Below are positions 23,153 through 35,815 of a stretch of 64,000 nucleotides of DNA, in pieces (positions within the stretch are counted from its first letter, which is position 1; each line of letters opens with the position of its first letter). The notes below the pieces were generated by a model. The model had not been told where the DNA came from, ran no database searches, and saw only the letters and a list, made by a program, of their open reading frames with translations. The translations under genes and the position numbers were made by a program. This DNA is from Climacium dendroides (taxonomy: Eukaryota > Streptophyta > Bryopsida > Hypnales > Climaciaceae), in the NCBI GenBank assembly GCA_950106755.1, contig OX467088.1, positions 29,660,401 to 29,724,400 of the forward strand, given 5' to 3'.

Positions 23153-24413
23153 GGTGTCATAGTAAATACATATTATTAATTTGTTTATATATTTGGACCA
23201 AAATGAGAACCAATTTTCAAAACTATAAAAACAACTATACAATAAAGATATTAAAAAAAATTGGAACTCTTAAATTTTATGGATTGCAAAGAATTTATTA
23301 AAAATCATAGAATTTTTTAGACAAAAAATGACCAAAACTTCTGAAGGGTCAACAATTGTTGTTTTTAAACCATGCAATCATGAAATTACTAGCAAGAGAC
23401 AATTTTTTCAAAGCCATTTCTGCAACCTTTCAATGGAATTTGCCAATGGTAAATTAATTAATTGTATATATTCTTTTCTAATTATTATTTTTAATAAAGA
23501 AGGTGACTGCAAGAACATTTAGCTTTCTTTCTTTCTTTAATCTCTAAGAATGATGGTTTTTCATCCTAGATTTTGCATTACATTTATATTAAACTTAAAA
23601 TTCATATCTAAAATATATTGAACTAATTTATGTCATGAATCATTTTTATTTTTTTTTCAAAATAATTTACTATTCATAAAGATATCTAATTCAATATCTA
23701 TTTAACAATTTTTAATTTTAAAGATAGTACTATCTATAGTCAAAAATTGAGATTTTAAGTCATCATTTAGAATTACACAATTTTAAGAATTTTTTTATTA
23801 AAAGAACCATAATCTCCATCTTGTACATTTGTTCAAAGTGGGGTTGTTTTATATTTGATTGGATTACTAAATCAATGATTCATCCTTTCAGGATCCTCTT
23901 TTGTTTTTTACACTAGTGATTGCATACTTTGGTGAAACTATACCTTTGTGTGACTAAACTTGCATACAACAATGTAAGGATTTCATTCCATCAAGAAATT
24001 GCAATTTGTACAACAACATTGTAAAAGGTAAACTCTCAAAAGCCTATGCCAAGAGTTATGCATTAGAAGAAATCTAAGGACTTTAGAAGGTTGTTTTGTT
24101 CTTTATGCCAAAAATAATATTTGTAATAAAAAGAAAATTAAAATAAAAAATAATCTTGAAAATAATTAAATGATATTTTAAAAATAATAATATTATGCAA
24201 GATTTGAAAAACTAAAAATGAATATCAAGATTTTTTTAATAAAAATTAATTAGAAAATTCATAAAAAATTTAACATCTAATTTGATATGGCAAAAGGGTA
24301 GCTACATCAGATCCATATCAGATTTAACATTTATTATTATTATTTATTTTATTTTATTAAATAATTTACTTAATTTTTAAAAACCTTTTTTATTTTTATA
24401 AAAAAAATTGGCA

Positions 24414-24711
24414 TAAGATAGGAGGTCCTCAAATGTACACAATTTGCACATGTTTCTTTTTCATAGCTTTCAAAAATGTATAGACAATGCACATTTCAGA
24501 AGGTGAATGGTTCTAGAGCCCTCTGCCATTTTAGCTTCAAAATTTCATAATTAATTCTACAAAACTCCAAAAAATATGAAATGATTTGGATTAGATGCCA
24601 ATTCCACTTGTCTTCAAGGAAAATTTACTAATAAATATTTAAAGAAGCTTCACCTCTCCAAAATTTTATTTCATCTCTTAGATGGGCAATTTATGGACTT
24701 CCCTACCTTAA
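24414..24711 (-). mobile_element. MITE family A, copy 3
   Basis: Reverse copy from TAAGATAGGAGGTCC to GGACTTCCCTACCTTAA, so both terminal inverted repeats are intact. The interior AATATGAAATGATTTGGATTAGATGCCAATTCC-type sequence matches the other copies. A TAA lies at each end (TAA-GATAGG and CCTACCT-TAA), a possible 3-bp target duplication. Confidence 0.8.
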
Positions 24712-24901
24712 TAACTCGCGACCTTATCCAGGCTAGAAATTTCTTCTAATGACTTACTCATCTTTACAAGATAAAAATGATATTTATAAAAATATAGAAG
24801 ATAGTAAATGTCAACAAACAATTCCAATGAGTGACCAAAATGTAAAAAGATAAATAGAGAACAATTCTTGGTACCATTTCAAATGTTGATGATAATTGTT
24901 A

Positions 24902-25115
24902 TTCCCTTTGTTCCAAAATAATCTACTAGTTGAACAAAATGTTTGGGATTAAGGCCACAAATGATGTTATTTCAACCCATTTCTAAGTATTTCAAAGATG
25001 TTGTGATCCATTCACTTAAGAATGAAAATTATGATTATTTTTTATCAATTGGAAGATCAATAGGGAATTAAAAAATTGAAAAGGAAATCAATAGATCATT
25101 TTGGGACAAAGGAAG
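24902..25115. mobile_element. Stowaway-like MITE
   Basis: About 214 bp. The left end TTCCCTTTGTTCCAAAATAA and the inverted right end CTTCCTTTGTCCCAAAATGA match over about 20 of 25 bases. A TA dinucleotide lies directly outside each end. These ends resemble the known plant Stowaway (Tc1/mariner-derived) terminus CTCCCTCCGTYCCAAAATA. Noncoding. Confidence 0.75.
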
Positions 25116-27073
25116 TACAAATATCAATAGCAAATTAATCCCTAAAGGACTAGGGGTGTTTGAGCATAATTAACTCTTGTTTTTTTACTAGCTCTTGTAA
25201 CAAACATAATTCTTCATTTGTGTAGAATAATTTTGATGATTTCTACTATAAAAATGAAAGAAGACTTAAATATAGCAATCTTATGAAAAAAAGATCAACA
25301 AAATCACACAATTTTTGAGGATATGCCACCATTGAGAACAGTGATGAAAGATGTTTGGTTAGGTGGTATTATATATATACATTGCAATTAGAATGTTTAA
25401 ATCAGAATGCTCAAGTCCTTCAAAAACTTGAATTTTTTTTCCCATGGGTATATATCATGATGATAGTGATAGGTAATTTTTTTTCAAATCGTTTTGAAGA
25501 GTGGAAAAATGATATAAGGATGTGAAGTGAAGGCCTAGAGCAATCTTTTTTAAAGGAAAGGAGGTAACCCATTTCTAACTACTTAAAGTAGATACATGCA
25601 TTTGCAAGGTGGGTTTCTTTAGTGGGGAAATTTTCCCATGTGCAAAAATAGAGTTGGAAAGGTTTTCAAGATTTTCCAAATTTTTATTTCTCAAAACATA
25701 ATTACTATGAATTTTTTAGGTGCAAATTTTGTTTGCCCCATACTAGTCATATAGACCTTCCTATTTTCAACCAAAGGTAGGTTGCAAAATCCACCCAAGG
25801 TTGGTTGCAATATTGAGAGTCTTGTAGCCAATCATAATGCACCACAATTGCATTGGGAATTGTGCCACAACTTATGGCTGCTCATCTCTTCCTACACAAA
25901 AAGAGAGTGGCCTACATTGCCAAAATGTTGTGTGTGAGATTAGAAATGGGTTGCCTCCCATAAAGCAATCCTTGTGAAATTGGTGCATTTGTTTCCTTCG
26001 CTGAGGCTGTCCTCTGCTTCATTGTACTTTTTTTTCCGTTTCAATGGAAAATGTCCATGTGTTTCAAGAAAAAAGTAAAGTAAAATAAAGCCATCCTAGT
26101 AATCACCCACCCTGCCTCTGCCTCTAGTACAGAAAGCAATAGAAAGTTTTAATGTCAAATTATATCCCTTCGTTAACTTGTTAATTGGTCTCATATAAAA
26201 ATGATGGTACTGCATAAGATTTCTAAATTGAGGAGTGTAAGGTGCAGGCAAGTGCCGAAATCAATGAGCAAGTGCCCAAATCAATTGACAAGTAGACTTT
26301 ACAATATGTATTACACTCTAACTTTTTTATACACGTTTACACATGTCATGGTCTCTGGTGATTGTTTTCACAACTATGCTCTGTTGAAAATCCAATTTGA
26401 ATTTCTTAAGTACTACCAGCTCAACTCATTCTATGCTGTGATTGATTTGAATTAGATGACTCTCATTGCAGAGTGGATTGGAAAAAAAGCTCGCCTATTG
26501 CGCAGAAAAGGCTTAAAACCTAGCAGCCTGAATTTTTAGTAAGAAGATGTAGACTTCATGTTCATGACAGAGCTACGTAGGACATGCAAGATTGAATGGA
26601 ACAAGATAAGAGAGGCATTCTTCAATAAAAAATTCATGAAATCGAAAGTTTATGTTCACTTACCAGCTCACAAGATTTTCACTCAGTCAGTCTTCACCAT
26701 ACGTCGCTTTAATCCTCTCACGATTCTTTTCAAAGTTTAATCACCCACAGAACTTTGTAATCACAAGCTATTAGCAAGATTCAATGGAAATTTGCAGCTG
26801 TTCTCAAATTAATTAATGGAAAGCCTTGAAAGTTGGAAGTCTTTGAAACTTCAAAGTGTTCAACATGGTAGAACCACCCATAGTGGACCACTTGAGTGAT
26901 TCCATGCATATTGTGGAGTAGTGTAAGGCAATATAAATTTTCTATCATGTAAGAAAATTGAAATCACAGGGATTGCAATTTTTTTGGTAATTTTATGCCT
27001 TCAATTGAAATTACCATGAATTCTAAAAGCCAAAAGTTGGTCTCAACCCATACCCGATGAATAGAATCTTCTA

Positions 27074-27290
27074 ATTCTAATCATTCAAGAACTACTTTCC
27101 TGCTCACTACTTCCTACTTTCTTGCTCACTATTTTAGAACATCTATCATGGCCTTATTAGTCCCTACCTTGAAAAGGAGAAAAAAAAACAATTCAAACTT
27201 TGTTTGGAAATATGTTTTAACCTTGGATGGAAATAGTTGTACCCTATTGGGTTGGGTATAGATCCCTGGTTGGAAATGGTTGGTTCTACC
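27074..27290 (+). repeat. Dispersed repeat E, copy 1
   Basis: Anchors are AATCATTCAAGAACTACTTTCC, ATGGCCTTATTAGTCCCTACCTTGAAAAGG and GGGTTGGGTAT. All recur in order on the opposite strand at 63050-63290. Boundaries are not defined and there is no coding evidence. Confidence 0.65.
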
Positions 27291-28260
27291 GTAGGTACAT
27301 ATTTGAAGCATCTTGTGGAAGACCCAAAACCATTTATTAAAATTTTGTAATATTATAAACACAAAGTGCCATTTGTAAAGTAGTAACCGTTTGTAAAGTT
27401 TGAGGTCATATTGGTGACACTTCATAAACGCCTATTTTAACAACTTAAGGACTTGATCCATTGTGAAATGGTCAAACATCATATCTAAGCTAAATTTAGC
27501 CTTTCAAATTGTGTTCAAAAAACAATCTTATATTTTTATTACTTGAAACTATGAAATGTATATCGATGTGAGAAATTTCAATTTGTTTCATGAAAAATTG
27601 TAATTGTTATCATTTTTGCTACAAAAATTGAATATAAATAAGTAGAAATAGAAAAACAATACAAATTTTTTGAATTTTTTTGAAGAGGTACAAGTAGCAA
27701 TGGAGATTAGTGTAAAAAATTTTCAATTGCTTATTTCATTTTTTACACCTGAAACAATCACAACAAAGACCTTGAAGTCAAATTCAACTATTAAACCAAA
27801 TTTATTCTTTTATTTAGTTTATGTATAAAATTTTGATATTTTTTACTAGTGAAAAAATAGATTTTCTATTTATGTTGTTTTTTTCAATAATTTTGATGGA
27901 AAAATCAAATTATTGTGATTTTTAAAAGCTAAAAGAGGAAATAAAATTATATCAATTAGAAAATATATTAGAATAATCTTTCATTCTTATCATAAATGAA
28001 GGATAGCATGAGAAACATAATTGTATAATTTAAATTTCAAGTTCATTTAAAAATATATAAATACAAATGAAAAACATACCATACTATATTATTTAGATTT
28101 TAACACAACTTCAATATCTCTTTCAATTTTTGACATTTTTGACATTGATTAGAAACAAGACTTGCTAAGCTTCATTTTCTTAGTTTAAATCAAATTCCAA
28201 AAATAGTTGTTTTGAAAATTACAATTGGAGTTGACAATGTGCATCCACTATTTGGATGCA

Positions 28261-29220
28261 CGAACCTTAAAGGGTTAAATAAAGGGCACTGCAAGCGGCT
28301 AGACACCAAGACTGTCCAAGCTAGGCAGCATGAAAGAATTCACACATCTTTCTCGCAGCACTATAAATAGCGTGTATTGATGAAACGCCTCCAGACCAAT
28401 CTCGTTTCTAAATAGACATGTCCTGAATTTCACAGACGATAAGAATGCGGTGTAAAATTCGCAGTGATATTACCCTGCATCGTTAAGTGGACACAATTCT
28501 CGAATTGAATGATTCTTTTCATATGAATACCAAGCTTCTAAATACAAATTTCCAACTGCACCCTTGTTTAAATACATTCTCAACCCTGAGACATGTCACA
28601 AGAAGGTGCTGAATGCTGAGGAGAGGTTACCTAGGCAACGCCTTCAATTCGCTGCTCGTTTAGACAGCTTTGTCGTAATGGTTCGCCGGAAATCAGTCTC
28701 CGGCGACAAGTCTTTCCGATTAACGTACGATAATCCACCTATATTTTTGTCTATTTCTAATAATGGGTCCTGACGAGCAGACCCTCGAATTGATCATGAT
28801 TTAAAAGAATAATAGGGGAAAAATTCCCCTGCCTCTCGTCCATTTCATCATCTGGAATGAGAATAACATGCTAAAACGAATCGTAACATCTCTCCAAGTG
28901 AACCCGACTAGCGCCAGGATGTTCTGCTTCTGCTGCTCCGAACTCTTTGGACAACCGCCGTTTGGCTTGAGAACATATAATCTGTGACAATCTTCGACAT
29001 CTGAACACTTTGACGCCTCACGAATACAACAAACTGGTTTGGTTCTGTGCGCCACACGGGCGTCACCGTAGGGGTCCCTCAATTCCTGCAATGGAAACGT
29101 ACCGGCGGAAGTACATAAATATTACTTGGGTTTCGTTGTTCGATGTAATATATAGATGCGAAGACTGTTGCTTCATTCGGTGTCTTCAACATTCTGTACA
29201 AAACTTCAGGGTACATCGTG
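28261..29220. other. Lipase 3' flank, GC-richer
   Basis: Base composition rises at about 28260. The region is downstream of the lipase stop and should include its 3' UTR. Minus-strand ORF 28801-29091 and plus-strand ORFs at 28564 and 29010 lack family features, and the first begins without ATG. An extra 3' exon of the lipase here cannot be excluded. Confidence 0.4.
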
Positions 29221-32200
29221 TCACCACTGTGGTTCACGCGTCAAGACCTTACCGCAGAGGTCGGTTTTGGACGATTGCCCAGATCTCTCCTGTTTGAACT
29301 GAAAGAAGAAAAAGTACTGAAAGTACTTTGCAGCTGATTTCATATTATCCGCAATCTTCAAGTCCTGATACTGACCTTCCAAACCCAGCGGCTGCTTATC
29401 TGTGGTGCATGCATATCTCTCAGACTCACGGTAAAAATGGATAAGACTAACATCGCCTCCCTCGAGCAATGGAGCCCAAAACTGGCGACAAAATTTTCTC
29501 CTGGCTCGCCTTCGCTGCTTCCTTTCTTTTCGCTGCTTCCACGCATTATGTTGCACCCGTCGCAAGGCCTTTAAATAGTTGCGGCAATCATGATCCCTAG
29601 AAATAGTTCCTTCCGAACCATAAGCGTTGCGGTCGCTCAAGATTTCGAGAGGATGTGGAACGTTCAGAAACGCTCTCTCCGCAGACTGCAGTTCCCTCGC
29701 CCATCGTAAGGGATTCTCATTCTTAGCCTGAGTAATTCCTAGCTGACTTGGCGTTCTCAAGCTGTACAAACCACTGCCCTGCGGTAGCAGAGGATGTCCA
29801 GGAGCCTGATCGTCCTCTGGTTGAATGATCACCATCTCGCCCATCGGCGCATAGATCAACCTCTGCAATTTAACGTTAAGTTAGAAATTCAAAAGAATGG
29901 CGTCCAAAGTCTATCGGCTATGTGCAATTTGGCAAGCCTCAGTAGTCGAGTGCGAGTAATGAGCATTTCGAATATTTGAATGAGCATCATTCAATTATGA
30001 CTCGAGAGCTTCGAGAAGTTGCGACTGCCGAGATCGGATATTTCGTTAAAATGACAATATTCCACAAACTTGGCACTTTTAGGTTTAGACCTTGTGGTCT
30101 GAAATGTAAACCGGTCCTAGACTTTAGACCATGTAGTCTGCAATCTAAACCAGCCCTAGAAAATGAATGGAAAAATGGCAGAAGAATATCGCCATTTTAA
30201 CGAAATATCCATTCGAGGTAGTAGAGCATTCATGTCGTTAGAAATTTTACCTGTTGAAGAAGGCATGCATGGTTGCGAAAGGTGCCACTGACACGCTTGA
30301 GGACTACAGCAACATGGTCAGGATAATCGCAAGCAAAGGCTCGGGGGACAATATCCATGTGCATGACGACGGAACGAATATGGCTGTGAGGCAAGCCCAG
30401 TTGAGCCAGCAAGTGATTTCCTCCGCACATTATGCAGGGAGAGCCAAATGTGTAGACAGGCAGTAATGCACAAACTGGAGCCGCGTTTCGAGCTCCAACC
30501 AGGAGCGAAAGAAGCACAGCTAGGCTACCTCCTAGCGAATGGCCAGTGAACTGAATTCGGGCATTCTCTTTATGCGCTTCTACATGGGCTTGAATGAATG
30601 GAAACACTTCATCATATAGTCTCTTTGCGGCCTCATAGATTCCTCGGTGCACCATGACCCCTGAATTCCATTCCTACATGAAAAATAACGATTGAAATTG
30701 TTTCAGTTGCAGACTTTGGCTGAGATGCGCAATTTGCCATCTTCAGCACAAACATGCAAAAGGTGGTACAATCTGTTTAGTGAACTTACAGGTTCAAAAT
30801 GCGTAGGCTCAAATTGCAAATTAGCTTGCCATGCCGCCAGCGTCTCCGTACCCTGGAGAAGATAACCAAGACGGCATGAAGAGGACTTTCAAATTTTCTT
30901 TTTCTTCAGCCAATTCCAGATTCAATTAGATAACTTCTCTAAATTCAATTGTGCGAGTAGAGATAAATAGATAGTCACAAGTGGAAATGTATTCAGCTAT
31001 GTACATTTGTCAAACTGATCGAACTCCGAAATCTAAAGAGAGAACTGGAGGAGCGAAGTCATTGGAGACAATACCTGGATAACTATGACAAGTGTGTTCA
31101 AGGCCTCATTTTCGCACGCAAACCATTCGCAAGGACAGCCTGGTGGTGCAACCGCTGTATTTGACTGTTTTCCTTGTCCTCCAGAAACTCCTCGCGCTCC
31201 TCGAAGCACAGTAGATGCAGTTCTCAAGTACCATGGATCCTTAGATGATGAGTTAGAGTCTCCCATGTCCTTGTCAAGAACTCCAGAAACGCCATCGCAT
31301 TCATCGGGGACATTCTTGTAACCTTGACAATCTCCTCCAACGTCTTCACCAATTGCCGACGTGGTGGTCTCTGACTTGGAGAGAAGTAGGTCACACGCCT
31401 GAGTATTGCAGGATGCTGCTGTGGCGGCCATCGCATAACCAGCAGCTGGATTCAAGGATGCCAATGTCCCTTCATCAATCATTTGTGAACTTCTATCAAT
31501 TCCTTCTAGGCCAAGCACACTTTCTCTAATCCCAGTCATCACTTCCTCAGTCACAGAATCGTCGGCGTCGCCCGCAGGTGCAGCTGATGACTTCAGCTCG
31601 AAGGACGAGTAGATCACACGGAAGTGGTGATCACTGAACAGCTTATCTTCCTGCTTTAAATTACAAGGTGAATTAATCAAGACAAGCTCATCTTCCTCAA
31701 TTACCGGTGCAATAGGAGAAAAAGAAAAAGAAAATTGTGAAAAATCTTAGATGATAAATTCTGAAACAAGATGATTGCCAAAACATCGAGTCAGGGAGCA
31801 GAACAGCAAAAGTTGCAAATGGAAAAACGAACCTCGATGGTAGGAATCCTGTACGCTAAGTTGCTGAGGAGTGCCATCTGTGTGATGCGCTCCCTCTCCA
31901 CTGATGTGACGCGGTACAAAAATCTTGCAAAATACTCTTTGTTGCGAGCTATTTGAGAATGCGGCGTAACTTCCATGCTTGCATCATTTAACCCCGACTC
32001 GCTACAACAAGCTCCACAGCTGTGGTGTCCGAAAGATGGAGGGATGAATTGGCAACTCTCGGATAGGTCCTCTGCTGTTTCTGCTTCAGATATTTTAGAT
32101 GACTCGTCATTAACGTTTTCCTTCTTCCAAAAAGAACTTAGTTTCGCGAATTTGCGTACCAAAGGCCTCGACAAATGTTCGGCAGATCGGATCATCCCTA

Positions 32201-32618
32201 TGCGACTCCCTCCGCTGGTTCCTTCTACAGCTAAACTTATAAAACTAGACATGTCTACTGGTTGTGAATCGTCCATGGAACTATCAACCTCTTCATCACC
32301 TGATCCTTCCAGGCCGCGGTTTGCATCTCCATTTTCCTGAAAACTTATCTGCGAAGATTTTCTACTGTCCTCTCGAGTGAATCGGAGAAACTTGAGAGAC
32401 GAGGACAAGGCCGCAACAGGTTTGAACGGCAATGACAATAACGGACCTGTTGACAAGGAGATGTGTCCAATTTTCTGCGAATCTGAAATTTTGCAATAGA
32501 ATCTCCGACCATACGCAGGAACAAATCCAAAATCCCGATGCTTCGAAGGTAAATGTCTACGTGAGAAGCCGTGACACGACTGCGGATTGACTAATCCTTC
32601 ACACAATGCCCGATTCAT
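29221..32618 (-). CDS. PLIP-like plastid lipase (class 3 lipase)
   Basis: Five exons on the minus strand: 31833-32618, 31075-31650, 30790-30852, 30251-30673 and 29221-29862. All introns are phase 0 with GT-AG ends; 829 aa. The N-terminus is Ser/Arg-rich, consistent with a plastid transit peptide. Exon 2 ends LVIVIQ and exon 3 continues GTETLAAWQANL, the lipase-3 core. The nucleophile elbow is GHSLGGS (S521), the acid HMDIVPRAF (D582) and the probable base HPLEILSD (H686). The S-to-D spacing of 61 equals that of Arabidopsis PLIP1 (S422/D483) as I recall it. PLIP1-3 are plastid phospholipase A1/galactolipase enzymes releasing acyl groups for export. This protein is longer than PLIP1 (649 aa), mainly through an acidic spacer in exon 2 and a ~110-aa basic tail whose true end is uncertain. 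Confidence 0.88.
30037..30210. mobile_element. Fold-back MITE in lipase intron 4
   Basis: Perfect 17-18 bp terminal inverted repeats: GGATATTTCGTTAAAATG (30036-30053) and CATTTTAACGAAATATCC (30193-30210). The interior is two ~39-bp direct units (30084-30122 and 30123-30161), each starting TTTAGACC and containing GTCTG and TAAACC. There is no clear target duplication. It lies between exons 4 and 5 and does not touch the splice sites. Confidence 0.8.
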
Positions 32619-33499
32619 CTCGATCTGCGCACCGAGCTCAAATCAATTACTCTGAAGCAAATCCAGCTTGCATGTCCTCCACTGATTCGATCATCATTTC
32701 CAGATACAACACAACTCCAAGAACAAGAAAGAAACGATCGATCACTCAATAAAATTCTCCAAATATCTGTGTGACTTCGAGTCCGGCACTACCAGCTCAA
32801 AAGCAAGAATTCGAATGCCATGACAGAAGAGGAACCGACAATTCACGAAAGAGGCACGATGTTAATATGAGCACCCTGTGCGAAATCAAGTAATTTAATT
32901 TCAACTGGAAACAGAAAACGCCGATCAATCTTCTCAGAACAGGAAACCAAGAAACGATCAGGCAATAAAAATTCTCACAAAATCCGTGCACGCCGCTTCG
33001 AGCCCTGCACTAACATCAACTGATGAAGTGTTTTTTCAGTCATGGAGATTCGAAAACGAAGGAGTGACGAGGTTGTGCACACCCTGTGCGAGGCAATTCC
33101 ATTAGTTGACTGGTAAAGCCAAGGCCGATCACTTCTCGGAATCCAGAGTAATCGGGCACGTCTTCAACTAAAGCGTGCACGCAAGTGAGAGAGGGCGGGC
33201 ATGCTTAGCTTAGCTGCCACGCCTAGCCCGGAAGGCATCGTGCTTCAGCTTCATACTTCCCAATCAACGGCATCCAGCAACCGAGAGACGCGCAAGCACA
33301 CAGGGTGGTCGGATGGAGTAGAGTCGTGGGAAATGAAAATAAAAGCTGCGGTTCAGAACGGTTCTCGAAAATCCAACTGGACCTGAACAAGTGCCGCCAG
33401 GGTTCCGGACCTCACTCAAGGGGCGACGTCGATGGCGGACTCGTTTTGGTTCGAGTGTCCAGGCAACGAATTGATCGAGTGGAGGCCAGTGGCCCAGGG
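32619..33499. other. Lipase promoter and 5' region
   Basis: Upstream of the lipase ATG, moderately GC-rich and CpG-containing. ORFs at 32797, 33201 and 33305 have no recognisable protein features. It probably holds the 5' UTR, perhaps with a leader intron, and the promoter. Confidence 0.4.
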
Positions 33500-33732
33500 C
33501 CAGGGAGAACTGACCCCCTCATTGCCCCCGCCAGGGTTAATTGTGAAAAAAAGACCCCTATTTTTTTGCCATGATTTTTTATATTTCTACACCGCCCCTA
33601 GCTAATTTGGGGCCGCTAATTGCAAATCTGAGTTCAAAATTTACAAAAAAATTCATCTGATTGCAAATAAAAAATTCCACAGTGTTTTCCCCAGGGGTAA
33701 AACGGGGCAATGAGGGGGTCAGTTCACCCTGG
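33500..33732. mobile_element. Small TIR transposon with direct-repeat flanks (MULE-like MITE)
   Basis: A 233-bp element with 29-bp terminal inverted repeats that differ at one base: it begins CCAGGGAGAACTGACCCCC and ends GGGGGTCAGTTCACCCTGG. The 11-bp direct repeat CCAGTGGCCCA sits at 33486-33496 and 33733-33743, next to the two ends (three extra bases on the left). Direct repeats of 9-11 bp are the hallmark of Mutator-like elements. The interior is noncoding. Confidence 0.85.
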
Positions 33733-33743
33733 CCAGTGGCCCA

Positions 33744-35640
33744 AGCCCCGCCGGCAAGCTCCCGCTTGGACCGCCGTCTGTGTTGCATCTCCATCGGGGG
33801 CCTCCACCTTCACGGCAAAAGTTCATCACTAAGTAGGTCACTTTGGGGCAGTGTTTTTTAGGCAAATTAATGCCCAATTGCCACAAAAAAATGGGAAAAA
33901 AATGGGCAGCTTCACGTCAAAAAAAAGGAAGGAGTAAATGTGTTTAAAAATGTCACACTGTAATCATGGCCCTACACATTACACATTGTAGCCACAATGT
34001 TTTCAAAACCTCATTTCATCATCATGTAGAGCGAGCACATTCAAAAATTGCACGCTCAAAATTGAACACTCAAAATTGGATTCCTTTAATTCAATCCCCC
34101 CAAATGAAGAAGCCAAAAAAATCAAAAACCTTCTTGAAAAAAAGGCCATATAACCACTAGTTTGAAAAACAAAATGTTTTGGTTGGAACACTTTCTTTGA
34201 ATCTACGTGTATAGAAAATAAGAAGGCATTAGTATTTTCTCAATGAAAAGTGTGCAATAAATAGCATCCATACAATCACTCACAAACAATATTTGGATGT
34301 GACCAAGTTAGGAAAAAAAAATTCATCCAAGTACACTAATGCCAAAACATGCTCCTAGCACCTCCAAATCTTGTGCCTCCTCCCCTCCAAGCCCCTCAAG
34401 CTAAGAAGTATAGCAAAAATTTTCTTACTTGCGATAAATAAACACAAGTCCATTGTCCAACTAACGCGGGCTCTAAATCCAAGAACATATGTGCGGATTC
34501 TTGCCATTTTTAAAATTTGCAACAATGTTGGACAAGACATGATGAAGAAAGTCCCAAACCTAGACTTTGCAATGCCCGATAGAGGTTGTTTGGTGACTAC
34601 TTTTGCCTAAGCCACCTTGCGGATGCTCTAATGCTAGGATCTATCAAATAATTCTCTTTGAGACAACAAAAATTGCATATTTGTCAAGCTTGACATTATA
34701 ATTATAATTTTTTCTTTACACAATAAGAAAATTGTGTTTTAGGTGATATTTAATATAGCAATTAATGTTTAAGTTGACGGATTTTAGGTAACATTGAATC
34801 TAACAACCCTTATTTCATGTCAACAACGATGTTTAAGAAAAAACTAGAAAAAAACTCTAGTTTTTTATTGTGTCAATAAAAAGTTCTTTGGATTTTTAAA
34901 GATGGAGATTTGTTTCACTATTAAATATGAAGTATCTTATGCAACATATTAATTCCTACAAGGCCTTGCATCCATTGAGTGTTTTTATGAGCTTAATTAG
35001 TATTGGATCTACACAAATGAATGAGATACATCCAAATCTATAGGGGAAAAATTGACTATTCTTCAAAGATGTGATTAGCTATATGACATAATTATACTTC
35101 TTTTGATATTTTTTGTAAGACCTTCAATCAATTTATATATTAGTAGGAAGAAAAAAGAAAAAAACTTGCACAAATGAAGAACTTAGAGTGACAAGCAAAA
35201 GTGAATATAGATTTGTAATTTTTTTTTTTTTAAACAACCATATCATAAGCATCAATGGAGAAAAGTAATTCAAAGTTAACTATATTAAACTTAAAGAAAA
35301 GTAATTCAAAGTTAACTATATTAAACTTAATTTTTTTTTGTGGGCTAAAATTTGGAATTGCTTTATATTTTGATCATTTATCTTTGAAATCCAATTTTTT
35401 TTTGTGACCTGGTATATTGGTATACATCATTTCAAATTGTTGTACACAAAAATTGTAGGAAGTTCACATTTGTAGAATTTAAAATATTTACATTTTGACA
35501 AGCATGCAAATGATGTTGGTTCTCACGATAATTGAATATCATTTTGGAATTGGGAGCATAGAATTGCACTAGCCATTGTAGAGAGTACAAGTTGCAACAT
35601 AAGCCATTGCTACATCTTAATGCCATTGCATTTGAAATAC
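33744..35640. other. Intergenic, AT-rich
   Basis: No gene is supported. ORFs at 33966, 34355, 34371 and 35432 are short and unrecognised. It contains a perfect 35-bp direct duplication (35260-35294 and 35296-35330) and a short CTCAAAATTG duplication near 34050-34075. Confidence 0.45.
35260..35330 (+). repeat. Perfect 35-bp tandem duplication
   Basis: GAAAAGTAATTCAAAGTTAA... occurs twice at period 36 with no mismatch, implying a recent event in noncoding DNA. Confidence 0.95.
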
Positions 35641-35649
35641 TAGTGTACC

Positions 35650-35815
35650 TTGTGTTGTTGCCATAGTCAAAACAAAAGTAAAAGTAATTTAAAATTTTTT
35701 TGGTTCATAAGATCTTCAAAATTCAATAACTTTCACACCATATGTCCAAACACCATGAAACCAAGCCGGTGCACCCCTCCTCACCAAGGGCTTTCCAATG
35801 GTACTAAGCATAAAA
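35650..35815 (+). repeat. Repeat U, copy 0 (left of gypsy remnant)
   Basis: Member of a family whose core is GCCGGTGCACCCCTCCTCAC followed by CAAGGGCTTTCC. The upstream part reads AGTCAAAACAAAAGTAAAAG then AATTCAATAACTTTCACAC. Five more copies lie at 42786-47645. A neighbouring AGCTATCAAACTTAAAAG is duplicated just after it. Confidence 0.85.

Larger units (their letters stand above)
23153..28260. other. AT-rich intergenic block
   Basis: No gene is recognised. It contains MITE A copy 3 (24414-24711), a Stowaway-like MITE (24902-25115) and dispersed repeat E (27074-27290). Short ORFs such as 26201-26455 and 27129-27425 have no recognisable features; the second overlaps repeat E. Confidence 0.5.
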
